From: a virus
DNA length: 31,278 bases
Strand: one strand, 5' to 3'
IMG/VR virus record: IMGVR_UViG_3300023049_000035
Span: 1-31,278 of that record
Each line of letters opens with the position of its first letter. Position 1 is the first letter of the stretch. Made by a program: the position numbers and the translations under genes. Shown piece after piece: positions 20,801-29,271 of this stretch. The notes beneath the pieces were generated by a model. It was not told the DNA's origin and searched no databases. It saw only the letters and a list, made by a program, of their open reading frames with translations.

Positions 20801-23254
20801 GAACAGTCCCTCGAAACCTTTGACGCTACTGGTCGCCTGTTCACATCCCCACGTAGTGAGAGGGGCTTGCCGGGCATCAATGGTCGGACTAACCTGATTA
20901 ACCCAATCGAAGCATTAGAGATTGGTATTCAGAAAGCAGCTCGTGATGAAATCCTGCTCCCGATTATCAACAAGCTTGTGGCTAACTGGGAGAAGAGCTT
21001 CGGCAAGAAGTTTGGGGTGGTCGATAGGAACGGCCAGCCAGGCAAGATGCCAATGGCTCAGCGTGGATGGCTTGGCGGTGACAACACTCTCGCTAGGCCT
21101 ACAAACCCGGATGACTTGGCAGAGTGGAAAGACGCTGTAGCCTTTAGGGACCACATTATGCAGCTTCTCGGTGGCAGTGAGCCTGCTTTCCGTAAGATGT
21201 GGAACGAAAGGGTGGACATGTTTTCGGACTATCTCACCACGTCCTTCCGCAACGATACTATGTGGCAGCTCTCTGATGGATTCCGCAGAACTTTCAAAGA
21301 TGCTGACCCTGTTGGTATCTCGAAAGCCTTGGCGTTCGTTCGTTGGATTGTATTCAACCCACTGCGTCAGCTTTTACTCCAGTTTAACCAGAACTCTCTG
21401 TATCTCGGGCTCGATGGGTTCGGTGAATACGCTAAGTCTGGTAAGCTCTTCCTTGAGTACAATGGCCTGGCTATTGGTATCAATTCTAGGAGAACCAAGG
21501 CCTGGGATAAAATCCTAGACATGGTCCCCCAGAAGATGGGGATGACTAAAGAAGAGTACACCGACTACATTGACTCTTACATCAAGACAGGGCTTCCTAT
21601 CGTAGACTCCCATACCTACGCCAACATCATGTCCCTGCCCTCTGAAATTATCCAAGGTTCTGACGCACCCTCTGCTCTGCAACAATCTAAGTTCTGGGCA
21701 AACAGGAACCTGAAGAGTTCCTTGAGGTTCGTCAGGAAGATTGGTTTTGATACCGGCGAGCAAGCCCACCTGTTGACTTCGTTCAACCTGGCTCGTAATC
21801 GTTGGATGAAACAGAACCCAGAAAAAGCACACCTCTGGTCCACCGAAGGCTTGCAAGATATCGCTATGCAAGCAAGGACCTGGGCACTTGATATGAACCA
21901 AGCTGGTGCCATGGACTTCCAGAAAGGTACCTTGGGCTTGATGTTCCAGTTCATGAGCCACATGACCAAAAGTCTTCAGATGGTCCTTCCTTCTGAGAAG
22001 ATTGGGTTGCCAGGTATTGGACAGGTTAAGCTTCCTAAAGGGTATAAGAATACAGTAGGCAAGCTTTCCAACAAGCAGGTAAGTGATCTAGAGAAAGACC
22101 GTATCCGTACCACACAGTTCATGCTGTATGGTGCTGGCGGCTTTGGTCTGGTACAGGCTTACCAGAGTGCAATCTCGGACATGGGCATTGATCCGCCTGA
22201 AGAGGTCAACATGGGTGTTGAAGAAGGCCTTGTTGGCACGGCACTTAATCTGTGGATCAGGTCTGGGGACGAAGATACCCAACAGAACATTGACTTCGAA
22301 CAAGAGACTGCTTCGAGCAGAGTACGCTTTAGTGAACAGTACGGGCCTTTCGCAGGTACGTGGGGCGGCATGCCAGTGATTGGCGGCGAAGCCACCAACC
22401 CCCTTGCTAAGGTTGTCAACAGCGTTCTCCTCTCCAATGAGAGGTTGTATGAGATCGTAGGCCACGCTGCTTTGCCAGTCTACTCTGATATCGGCAAAGC
22501 ACTGAAGTTTACTGGTACTATCATGGGGTTCAACACCAAGTTCAACCGCTTGGAAGACCTGGATATTACAGAGCCACATCGTGTGGCACTATTGGTTGAC
22601 GAGTGGGCCAGGCTGATGCCCGTCTACAATAACTTCGCTAAGATGCGTGCTGGTATGCAGGCAAACGCTGTCATCTCTAACAGTAATAACGAAGTTGTGA
22701 GGGCGACGTTCCGTGAACTCCTGGCTAAAGGGCTTCTAGGGACGCCACTGGCCAGGGAAGAAGATACCCGTAGCCTCCTTATGGAGCTGACTGGTGTCAG
22801 GGCTCTGGAAGAAGACCCAATCACTAGCGACCTAGATGATATCGCCAATACATACTATGACACTATCCTTACTGTCCTTCGTAGGACCGGGGGGGATAGC
22901 CTTGTACATGGCGGTGTGATTGACGAGGAAAAAGCTCTTGATATGGTAGAGAACAACACATCTTATCTTAAGTTCATTCTTAACGAAGATGAATACCACT
23001 ACGTAATCAATAAATTCCGTGACGCTGTGTACAGCGATGTAAACGACAGGTTTGAGCCTCGTCTAGTCGAAGAGATCATGCGTCTCTATGCCTCTGGCGG
23101 AGCTCCTGAAGGGTTCCTCGACAGAGTTAGGGTAATGGCAGACTTCGATGGGAAGAAAGAGTTGATTGAACTTGTAGAAGATGTCATGGAAGAGTACAAC
23201 CAAGAAACCTCCTATGAGCACCTAGGACCAGAATATAATTTAGGAACAGAGTAA
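17846..23254 (+). CDS. Giant internal virion / DNA ejection protein
   Basis: An 1802-residue protein, longer than T7 gp16 (1318 residues), between gp14-like and another internal protein gene. The first ~150 residues are charged and look disordered. The rest is mostly helical, with moderately hydrophobic stretches (about 365-385 near ALAFISPIVTV; about 1440-1460 near LYGAGGFGLVQAY) that could insert into a membrane. I see no lytic transglycosylase motif of the kind found at the T7 gp16 N-terminus. The likely role is a core protein ejected into the periplasm and inner membrane to form the DNA channel. Its gene overlaps both neighbours by one base (TAATG). Confidence 0.8.
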   Translation: MSDPRELLQRIRESNYEDEDAINELRKLSGGDLPRPAETQIDAASRRKGGAPSLSREPESPSQGDDLSLVDIPNIEPRLSFEGRTGPNKSKVNFEQPPITKRKPVMQELMARHLAATEAFIRGDNEPSETSQRILEELERDGSSEEISKSVAEVDRVDQEQALETAREIATDPSVPVDRKIHSLESVIQGAKTGQEVETKLTDYLRRAVLQKLEASGGQDRVANQNVLESMREHIWYTQEWAEILAGLEGLNEGAWGQVRDITQIGLMPGFAQQYRKVHEAAFPGTSNLLHTGLGGEMIKMTNDMLNELPVKERLEKLQVMLGAINQNEFWGIENDVMKFFLIQEIFPDPLITDGELETERVLVNVFSVLDALAFISPIVTVSRTAQKLFKGAKQARATRRQIRSISDRFQVSPEMAQTMVNDKMTNILLRLDNLEGDYPRNHPLSVMESVAPSQASKEIEKILDDDTRELAEELNIDYDILLNQHVLPKSAVREEISGHVSLPLGRSLTDRKNELEIAAAQLEYNPVSAGHFAAEVKSAQNMHMLRIKEMTEDMNLSHLNKSQISPLQDGSGWYISHIVGRDANRGWNTVEDARKAAQRYDEVTVQGMPYQVLARHPRKGTYVSLDEFKAYEKDVMKNAPKGLRVTSIKTDYILKMDYKHLYDSADALAQSQLKGDTFIRADGLTGIWARFTHKAGYLTSTIMRAGTTAVDIAQSHLQAYRRILRPVTDLNAEQQHQLSKLLQEDNGKHPWRNMAQLKRRWGHRKDFDKLVLAYDSARIIAKQMYRTQDKNVASKLRSEGNRVIKFARGLPPGLSADNRLIGKPIQGVPRTFTGDVPRKVWDPETGQMVAMTPEMAKKIVDDGGQFLKFNYPMRLLRGSGIYDDVNFTFKRIDSDAIELNRIPERGVLRELDSYVPQVHEAPWVVGKVIRTQVDGGPMTEKFIPLYSASNKGEAELLIKDGTSPDSKLEMRSGRDSTVARAFANEQSLETFDATGRLFTSPRSERGLPGINGRTNLINPIEALEIGIQKAARDEILLPIINKLVANWEKSFGKKFGVVDRNGQPGKMPMAQRGWLGGDNTLARPTNPDDLAEWKDAVAFRDHIMQLLGGSEPAFRKMWNERVDMFSDYLTTSFRNDTMWQLSDGFRRTFKDADPVGISKALAFVRWIVFNPLRQLLLQFNQNSLYLGLDGFGEYAKSGKLFLEYNGLAIGINSRRTKAWDKILDMVPQKMGMTKEEYTDYIDSYIKTGLPIVDSHTYANIMSLPSEIIQGSDAPSALQQSKFWANRNLKSSLRFVRKIGFDTGEQAHLLTSFNLARNRWMKQNPEKAHLWSTEGLQDIAMQARTWALDMNQAGAMDFQKGTLGLMFQFMSHMTKSLQMVLPSEKIGLPGIGQVKLPKGYKNTVGKLSNKQVSDLEKDRIRTTQFMLYGAGGFGLVQAYQSAISDMGIDPPEEVNMGVEEGLVGTALNLWIRSGDEDTQQNIDFEQETASSRVRFSEQYGPFAGTWGGMPVIGGEATNPLAKVVNSVLLSNERLYEIVGHAALPVYSDIGKALKFTGTIMGFNTKFNRLEDLDITEPHRVALLVDEWARLMPVYNNFAKMRAGMQANAVISNSNNEVVRATFRELLAKGLLGTPLAREEDTRSLLMELTGVRALEEDPITSDLDDIANTYYDTILTVLRRTGGDSLVHGGVIDEEKALDMVENNTSYLKFILNEDEYHYVINKFRDAVYSDVNDRFEPRLVEEIMRLYASGGAPEGFLDRVRVMADFDGKKELIELVEDVMEEYNQETSYEHLGPEYNLGTE

Positions 23255-25173
23255 TGGCAGAATTTCGTCAACAAGGACCTGAGGTACAGCCTGTAAGGCG
23301 GGACTTGTCAGGGGCACGCAGGTTCGAAGGAACCGCAGGCTTGGCTGGGGCAGTGCTAGGGTTTCTCCCAGGCTACACTGAGCAGCTCTCTCAGAGTGCT
23401 GATAGAGAGTTCGATAATAAAATCGCCTTAGCACTTACTGACCCCAAGGTTACCGGTATCAACCGTGACCCTGAGACAGAAGAGATTGAAATCTCAGCGG
23501 CTAAGCTTAAGCGAAGTGACGGACAACGTTCGCTGCATAACCAGTCACGTGTACGTGCTACTGTGGAAGCCCGCCGTCTGGCAGAAAAGTACCCTCATCG
23601 GGCAGCCGAAGTATTCCAGAAGTTTGGCCTGATGACTGGGCAACCTATCCTGGCAGCAGCTAGGGATATTGAAGAGGAAGCTCGTCGCCCTATCTTGGAG
23701 CAACAGGCCCAGGTAGACCAGTGGTCTTTGGCCGAAGGCATTTCTCTTTCTGTACCTCGTGCAGAGAGGACAGAGCAGTTCATGAATGCCTCTGCACGTA
23801 TGCAAGAAGCAGCTCAGGCTCGTAGGGAAGTAGAGATTCTACAGAACCAAGGCATCCTTACAAACCACAGGGCACGAAGAACTCTGCAGAAGGAGAGCGG
23901 AGCTCTTTACGAGGAGATGTCAGCTCTTGTAACTCAAATAACCAGTGACATTGATCCTGCTAATATCTCAGCAGCTGATGCTACCGAACGGGTAGCTGAA
24001 TACAGAGGGTTGATTGACTCTCGTATTGACGAAGTGATCGAGTCTTACGACGGCCACATCACACGGCAGGAAGCGGAGCAAATCCTAGCTCCGAGTATTC
24101 GACTTTTCCAAACAGCCGTCGCCTGGGTTAACGGAGAAACTTCTCTTGCCCACCTGGAGAGCGCTAACAAGTTTCTTCGGGAAGCACATGACAATCAGTG
24201 GCTCAACACCCCAGGGTTCCAAGACCTTGAGCGCAGGGCTTCCCTGATCAGGGACTTGCCGGCTAACTGGGGCACCCCGCTAGTCCAAGCCAGGGAAGGT
24301 AACGCCTTCTTTAAAGAGTACAAGGCAGTATTGGAAGCTAACCGCAGAGTTAGGAATGGGAACTCTAACCCTATCGCTGATGGCCAAGAAGAAGGTATGT
24401 CAGACAGGGAACTTGGCAGACTCACAGAATCTGCTATGAAGTACTTGGCAAGTGTTAGTCAGAACGAGGATGCAAATCCAATCGAGGTGGCTACAGCTAC
24501 TGAAATGGTTCTCACTGCATACACAAACCAATTCTCAGAAGACCCCTCCAGTGTACCTACTAGCGTATACGACTCTGTTCTCTTTGCTCTTGGTGACTCT
24601 CAGGTAGGACCATGGCTCAACGACGTCGGCGCCTTCGGAGAGAATGCTCAGGCCTTCCGTAACTACAGGCGCATGACGCAAAGGTACATGAGAGACATCA
24701 CGGAAGACGTGGCCTCAGAAGTACAGCGTCTTAGTACAGATCCAAATGTATCCTCCGTAGCGTCTGCCGCTTTCTCCCTCCCGTTTGGTGGGATTAGTAC
24801 AGTAGGCCGTAGTATCAGGGAGATGACGAGAGGTATCATCGAGTTCGACATCAAGAATGATGGACGTGTGGTAGCCACCCCTGTTAACTCCGGTGACAGG
24901 AGGATGTCAGACGCAGCTGACTCGTTTAACGAGAAATACTCTGACCGTTTCGGCATGGTATCCAGGTCACAAGCCCACTTGTTCGGCCTTACTTCTAGCG
25001 ACGACTATAAGCAAGCGGCTAATAGATTCTTGGATGGAGCAGGCCTTGATACCCCAGACCCAGACACTCTTAACAGTGCTTCGATGGACAGGGCTATTGA
25101 GAACCTTCGAGCTCAAGGATTCTCCGAAGAGCAAATTCAAATGGCAGTTGAAGAGTACAGGAACCAACAATAA
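23254..25173 (+). CDS. Internal virion protein (gp15-like)
   Basis: A 639-residue, strongly helical, Glu/Arg/Ala-rich protein next to the giant ejection protein. The N-terminus (about residues 28-45, GLAGAVLGFLPGYTEQL) is mildly hydrophobic and the rest soluble. Size and context match T7 gp15 (747 residues), which forms the periplasmic part of the ejection channel together with gp16. In T7 the order is 14-15-16, whereas here the longer protein comes first. No enzyme motif is visible. It overlaps both neighbours by one base (TAATG), consistent with balanced co-translation. Confidence 0.72.
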   Translation: MAEFRQQGPEVQPVRRDLSGARRFEGTAGLAGAVLGFLPGYTEQLSQSADREFDNKIALALTDPKVTGINRDPETEEIEISAAKLKRSDGQRSLHNQSRVRATVEARRLAEKYPHRAAEVFQKFGLMTGQPILAAARDIEEEARRPILEQQAQVDQWSLAEGISLSVPRAERTEQFMNASARMQEAAQARREVEILQNQGILTNHRARRTLQKESGALYEEMSALVTQITSDIDPANISAADATERVAEYRGLIDSRIDEVIESYDGHITRQEAEQILAPSIRLFQTAVAWVNGETSLAHLESANKFLREAHDNQWLNTPGFQDLERRASLIRDLPANWGTPLVQAREGNAFFKEYKAVLEANRRVRNGNSNPIADGQEEGMSDRELGRLTESAMKYLASVSQNEDANPIEVATATEMVLTAYTNQFSEDPSSVPTSVYDSVLFALGDSQVGPWLNDVGAFGENAQAFRNYRRMTQRYMRDITEDVASEVQRLSTDPNVSSVASAAFSLPFGGISTVGRSIREMTRGIIEFDIKNDGRVVATPVNSGDRRMSDAADSFNEKYSDRFGMVSRSQAHLFGLTSSDDYKQAANRFLDGAGLDTPDPDTLNSASMDRAIENLRAQGFSEEQIQMAVEEYRNQQ

Positions 25174-28112
25174 TGGCCTCCCCTAAACTCCTGAAAAGAG
25201 CTGTAGACCCCACAGAAGTAACTCGGATTGAGAAGGCGTTAAGTCAGTCTATCAGTCGTCAGCAGAGGATTGGCGAAGAGTCCGACGTTATTACCCAAGA
25301 GCTACGGAAGTTCATTGACAGTGAGCAAGGTCAACTTGCTGGTGAAGTCGGTGATCGTGTGGCTAGGGAGAGGGCGTCTGAACCTAAGTTTGATGGTACA
25401 GGCCCAAGGCCTCACCAACAACAGCAGCGTCAGCGTCAAGAGACCTTCATAGGTCTTTCTGGTATGAGGTCTCGTGCTGTCAATAACCCTGAAGAAGCAA
25501 CCAATATCTCCAGGGCCACGGATATGAATGTGGATGGGCATAGTGCCAGGGAAATCTGGGAAGAGACTGGTGTAATCTATGGCCCTGATGGCCACCGTCG
25601 CATGGAAATCCCTGACTACGACATGGATTACAACAAGCCTCTGATGGATCACATACTGGTAAATGGGCCAGGGTCTCTCGTTAGACTTGAGGCATTGGTT
25701 AAGCATGATGGACTTAGGGAAGTCTACCCTGAAATCTTCTCCACTAGGGTCAGGGTCATTACCCGCCCGGAAAAGTTCATTGCTAGGGTACAGTTTCAGA
25801 CAGCAGAAGGCAAGCCTGTAATCGAAGTAAATCAAAACTACTTCAAAGAACTCAATGCATACGAACAGAGTGCTGTTGTCATGCATGAGGTACAGCATAT
25901 TATTCAGAATCTAGAAGGCTTGCCCGCTGGTACTAACCCTAACTTCGAGGCTCTCCGTTACCTGCAGAACAATATCCCTGAAAACTTGTTGGGCCACATT
26001 CCTGGTGGACCAGACCCGGCTGGAAGCCTTCTCTCTACTACGAGGAGTATCCTTAATGATCTAGTTAGAGGGGCTGCCGAAAGAGAATTAACCCCTGCTG
26101 AACGTCAGGATATGATGAAATACGTTCAGATTGAAAAGCTAGCAGCAAGGGCTATTCAGGAGGGCCGCTCTGCATACTTCCGTAACATCGGTGAGGTGGA
26201 AGCGTTTGATGTGGAGAACCGTCTCGAAGCTATGGGGCTCCTCGACGATTTCCCACCTGCCCTTATCCAAGCATTGGAGGAAGACCATCTCGACAAACTA
26301 TACCAAAGACAAAACGAGGGGCCAGGTATCTCAGAAGCCCGTGGCAGACGCCCAGGCGGACGTACTACAGACCCTCGCAGGCTCCCCTCCCTCCTGCCTA
26401 ACGGCATCCACTATGACAACAACGGCTTCCCCTTCAAGGTTAAGGACAGGCGCATAGTTCGTATGTCTGACGAGGAGACGGAAGAGGCACTTACAAATGC
26501 ACCCTTGACTGGGGAAGAGATTGATGAATCTGTCCTGATCCAGAGGGCTAGGCAAGAGAGCCAGGAACGAGCTCGTAAGGCTAGGCAGACCAAGCTGGAT
26601 AACGAGAAGAAAGCTCGTCAACAGAAAGAGATGGAGGATTTCAAGAACTCCGAAGAGTTCAGGAGACTCCAAGAACAGTCCCTCTCAAGGGTACAACGTG
26701 CACGAGAGCAACGGTTTAGGGAGTCTGAAGAGTTCCAAGAGCTGCAACGACAGAACTTGAACCGTAGCAGAACTGCGCTGGGACAAAAGCCAGAAGAAGC
26801 TCCAACCCCTCAGTCAGAGCCTACTACTGCCAGTACCCAAAACACTTCGAAGCCAGAAGATAGCTTCGAGAAGAAAAAGAAAGATGCTATCGCAAGGGGT
26901 AAGGATAAGAGGGAAGGTAATGTTGAGGAAAGCAAGGAGAGCCTGCTTGCTGGACAGCAAGGGCAGTTCGATGAAGCAAGGCTAGCAGCAGAGAACGAGG
27001 TATTCGCTGCTCAACGAGACTCTATCTTCGAGCCTGCCACTATGGCTCAGATGGATGATGTTGCCTTGTTTGAGGACATGCAAGGTTTCCTTGATGAAAC
27101 CAATGCTCTTGTGGCAGATGGTAAACTACCTGAAGACAGGGCCCAGTCTCTCCTTAATCTCTACCTTGAGAGAGTAGATGCAGCTGGTAAGTCTGACCAG
27201 ATAGAAGATATGCTGTCCAAGCAGGAGACTACTCCTCAGCAGCAACAGGCACAAGCCCAAGGACGCCCACTGTTCCGTGGACTTAAGCCTAATGGACGCC
27301 CACGTGGCTACCCAGGCGAGTTCTACACAGAACTAGAAGGCCTTGCGGGCAGGTACGCCGGTGCAGATGGGTCCATGATCACACGTGAAGAGCTACCAGA
27401 GCAGCCCTTTAACGTGGACGCTGTAGCAGACATGCCTCAGGAAGAGCGTATGCAGATGCTGAGTGAGTTCACTGAGTTTATGAAGGCTCGCCATCCGGGT
27501 GTCCCTGAGGAAGAGCTCATTGGGCCAGGTCAATCAGACTTTGCCTACCTAGACCGGGTACTTGGAGAGCCTTTCGAGACTGACTTCATCTACCCTACTC
27601 AGGATGATGTAGACTTCTTGAGAAGCAAAGGGTATGACTCTGTATTCTTTGGACAAGAGGGTGGAGAAGAAGTGAACAGCTGGTTCATCTTCGATCAGCC
27701 TGAAGCTAGGCAGCCTACTCCTCAACAGCAGCCTCAAGCACAAGCTTTTAGGCCTGGTATGGCCACACAAAGAAACGAGTTTGGCGACACAGCCGCAGCA
27801 TTTAGCACTGTCAATATGACAGAAGACGGTGGCAGTAGGTTCCTCAAACAGATCACTAAAGACCAACTAGAGAGGAATGTTTCCGTCTCGCTTAAGAACC
27901 CCATCCGGCTGAAGGACGGGGGCAGGTTGTCTGGATTCACTGATCCGATAACTCAGACTACCATGTATGGGTACAACAAGAACGGAGAGCTATTCACTTG
28001 GAGACGAGGAAGTATCGACCCTGAAGAACTTGTATCCTCAAGAGACAACAATAAGACTAGAGACGCTCTCAAAGAGTTCTTAGAGACTCAAAGAAACAAA
28101 GGCAATCTCTAA
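25173..28112 (+). CDS. Polyvalent virion protein with HExxH metallopeptidase-like domain and possible ART-like domain
   Basis: A 979-residue multidomain protein closing the late operon. Residues 180-350 form a zinc-peptidase-like domain: VVMHEVQHIIQ contains HEVQH (238-242), followed by EGLPAGTNP and a possible third ligand in NIGEVEAF (E341/E343). This arrangement recalls phage polyvalent-protein-associated domains with HEIQH...GEVEAR. Residues 450-600 are a charged coiled coil. Residues 698-845 (PLFRGLKP, GEFYTELEGLAGRYAG, GYDSVFF, WFIFDQPEA) resemble ADP-ribosyltransferase-like domains of polyvalent proteins, less certainly. Gln/Pro-rich linkers flank that region (688-697, 850-858). It is probably packaged and ejected, and may act on host proteins; this is inference. 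Confidence 0.72.
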   Translation: MASPKLLKRAVDPTEVTRIEKALSQSISRQQRIGEESDVITQELRKFIDSEQGQLAGEVGDRVARERASEPKFDGTGPRPHQQQQRQRQETFIGLSGMRSRAVNNPEEATNISRATDMNVDGHSAREIWEETGVIYGPDGHRRMEIPDYDMDYNKPLMDHILVNGPGSLVRLEALVKHDGLREVYPEIFSTRVRVITRPEKFIARVQFQTAEGKPVIEVNQNYFKELNAYEQSAVVMHEVQHIIQNLEGLPAGTNPNFEALRYLQNNIPENLLGHIPGGPDPAGSLLSTTRSILNDLVRGAAERELTPAERQDMMKYVQIEKLAARAIQEGRSAYFRNIGEVEAFDVENRLEAMGLLDDFPPALIQALEEDHLDKLYQRQNEGPGISEARGRRPGGRTTDPRRLPSLLPNGIHYDNNGFPFKVKDRRIVRMSDEETEEALTNAPLTGEEIDESVLIQRARQESQERARKARQTKLDNEKKARQQKEMEDFKNSEEFRRLQEQSLSRVQRAREQRFRESEEFQELQRQNLNRSRTALGQKPEEAPTPQSEPTTASTQNTSKPEDSFEKKKKDAIARGKDKREGNVEESKESLLAGQQGQFDEARLAAENEVFAAQRDSIFEPATMAQMDDVALFEDMQGFLDETNALVADGKLPEDRAQSLLNLYLERVDAAGKSDQIEDMLSKQETTPQQQQAQAQGRPLFRGLKPNGRPRGYPGEFYTELEGLAGRYAGADGSMITREELPEQPFNVDAVADMPQEERMQMLSEFTEFMKARHPGVPEEELIGPGQSDFAYLDRVLGEPFETDFIYPTQDDVDFLRSKGYDSVFFGQEGGEEVNSWFIFDQPEARQPTPQQQPQAQAFRPGMATQRNEFGDTAAAFSTVNMTEDGGSRFLKQITKDQLERNVSVSLKNPIRLKDGGRLSGFTDPITQTTMYGYNKNGELFTWRRGSIDPEELVSSRDNNKTRDALKEFLETQRNKGNL

Positions 28113-28137
28113 CACCTAGGTAAACTCTAGGCAAAAA

Positions 28138-28173
28138 GAAGCCCCGACTGGAGTGATCCGGCCGGGGCTTTTT
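28138..28173. terminator. Strong bidirectional rho-independent terminator
   Basis: AAGCCCCG pairs with CGGGGCTT; after an a/c mismatch, CTGGA pairs with TCCGG (one G-U) around a GTGA tetraloop. T5 follows on the plus strand, and an A-rich tract (28132-28140) precedes it, giving a U-rich tail on the minus strand. It sits between convergent gene blocks and should stop transcription from both sides. Confidence 0.92.
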
Positions 28174-28190
28174 CATGTCTATAGTTTCTA

Positions 28191-28283
28191 TTAGCTGTGC
28201 TTATCCCATGTCTTAGCAGCTGTGACTAACAGCCATACTACTAGGGGTGCAGGGAGCCCCATGAGTACCAGGCTAGTTATCAT
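28191..28283 (-). CDS. Tiny single-span membrane peptide, 30 residues
   Basis: A short frame reads MITSLVLMGLPAPLVVWLLV followed by TAAKTWDKHS and TAA. Residues 1-22 form a hydrophobic membrane-spanning segment and the tail is short and charged. The ATG lies inside the last codons of the 62-residue gene upstream (11-base overlap), suggesting coupled translation, with GAGAT about 9 bases before the start. It is the last open frame before the terminator. Function is unknown; a lysis or membrane-modulating peptide is possible because it follows a DUF5675 gene. It is too short to be certain. Confidence 0.5.
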   Translation of the reverse strand: MITSLVLMGLPAPLVVWLLVTAAKTWDKHS

Positions 28284-28461
28284 CAGCGTTGATCTCTAGC
28301 TCGATACTATTCAGTACAATGTTGCCGTCCTCTGGAGAGCTGATCTGCTCACTCCACCAGGTACCAGCGTAGAAGAATGTCCACCGTGTACCATGTGGGT
28401 GTTCAATGCACTCGCAACCTTGCGAGTCTAGGAAGCTATAGATTTCGTGGTGATCACTCAT
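28273..28461 (-). CDS. Small conserved-looking acidic protein, unknown
   Basis: A 62-residue protein with aromatic and histidine-rich text (MSDHHEIYSFLDSQGCECIE... TRWTFFYAGTWW) and an acidic C-terminus. It starts one base after the DUF5675 stop codon, with AAAGGT upstream of the ATG. Two cysteines (C16, C18) and several histidines are present, but no known metal motif. No membrane segment. No family recognised; it belongs to the minus-strand operon of small genes. Confidence 0.6.
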   Translation of the reverse strand: MSDHHEIYSFLDSQGCECIEHPHGTRWTFFYAGTWWSEQISSPEDGNIVLNSIELEINADDN

Positions 28462-28462
28462 G

Positions 28463-29026
28463 TTAAACCTTTAGTTCTTTAGTCTTAATTCGAATAGACC
28501 ACTCGTCATTTGTAAGTAGAGTGTCCATCAATTCTTTGAAGGTATCCCTAGAGTTGCTTACTCCTGGTCTACCAGCGATAACACCGTAAGACTTGCCTAC
28601 TAGAATACAACCTTCAGTGTCTTTCTCCCAGTTACCTGGGTGAATCATGATAAAGGTCCTGTTCGGTACATCACATACCTCCCAACCTTTCTTAAACTCA
28701 CCGCCACTAGTACGCTTTACGATAGACGATGCGCGGAGACGTAGGTCGTACCTACCATCGGGGATGCAAGAGAGCTTCTTCTTGTTCTCGAACCACCTGT
28801 TCTCTAGAGTAAGGCAGTCGTACAGAAGCTCTCCGTCATCCCATACGGACATCTTACCGAACACTCCCCACGGACCGCTGCCAAGCCTTTCAAGGGACAC
28901 TTCTGTTGCCGGTATATCCCCATGTTCCGGATCATTAACGGCTGCCATGGGCTCGCACAAGGCTTCTTGGAGGTACGTCTGGATAGGTTTAGGGACAAAC
29001 TGTCGGATTGCTGATTGAAGCATCAT
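28463..29026 (-). CDS. DUF5675 family protein
   Basis: A 187-residue protein. Residues 45-160 match the phage DUF5675 pattern as I recall it: LERLGSGPWGVFGKMSVWDDGEL, LTLENRW, CIPDGRYDL, WEVCDVPNRTFIMIHPGN, DTEGCILVG and GVSNSR. The H129...D136...G139-C140 arrangement resembles the active-site spacing of L,D-transpeptidase (YkuD) folds, so a peptidoglycan-related role is conceivable but unproven. The start is the first of two adjacent ATGs, preceded by AGAGGAAGA and overlapping the upstream gene by four bases (ATGA). No signal peptide; the N-terminal ~25 residues are amphipathic. Confidence 0.75.
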   Translation of the reverse strand: MMLQSAIRQFVPKPIQTYLQEALCEPMAAVNDPEHGDIPATEVSLERLGSGPWGVFGKMSVWDDGELLYDCLTLENRWFENKKKLSCIPDGRYDLRLRASSIVKRTSGGEFKKGWEVCDVPNRTFIMIHPGNWEKDTEGCILVGKSYGVIAGRPGVSNSRDTFKELMDTLLTNDEWSIRIKTKELKV

Positions 29027-29271
29027 TCTTCCTCTTTAATGTATTCCATTATTTCCCTGAAGTCCCTTTCTATATCAGATGAGCCTTGTATTTGTAGCTC
29101 TCTGGCTAGCCACACCCCAGCGTAGATAGAGCCGCTCCTAATTTCCCTAGACAGATACATCTGTGCTAGATTAGCGATGCGGCCCTTCTCCGCTTTACGT
29201 TTATTCCTCTCATAAGTGAGAGAAACCACGTTACCATCAGAGCCTGTCTGTGATTTTTCCATCGACATCAT
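29023..29271 (-). CDS. Small helical protein upstream of DUF5675, unknown
   Basis: About 82 residues from the ATG at 29271; the frame also has a TTG at 29289 and ATGs at 29268 and 29262, so the start is uncertain and no good Shine-Dalgarno sequence decides it. The sequence is basic and helical in the middle (LTYERNKRKAEKGRIANLAQ), with an acidic C-terminus (YIKEEE). It overlaps the gene upstream by about 35 bases in another frame and the DUF5675 gene by four. No domain recognised. The overlap with the DUF5675 start suggests co-translation. Confidence 0.55.
   Translation of the reverse strand: MMSMEKSQTGSDGNVVSLTYERNKRKAEKGRIANLAQMYLSREIRSGSIYAGVWLARELQIQGSSDIERDFREIMEYIKEEE

Noticed and set aside
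28113-28190. A tRNA or small RNA gene in the gap between the two operons
   Set aside because: Only the terminator hairpin is visible; no cloverleaf or promoter pattern could be found by eye.
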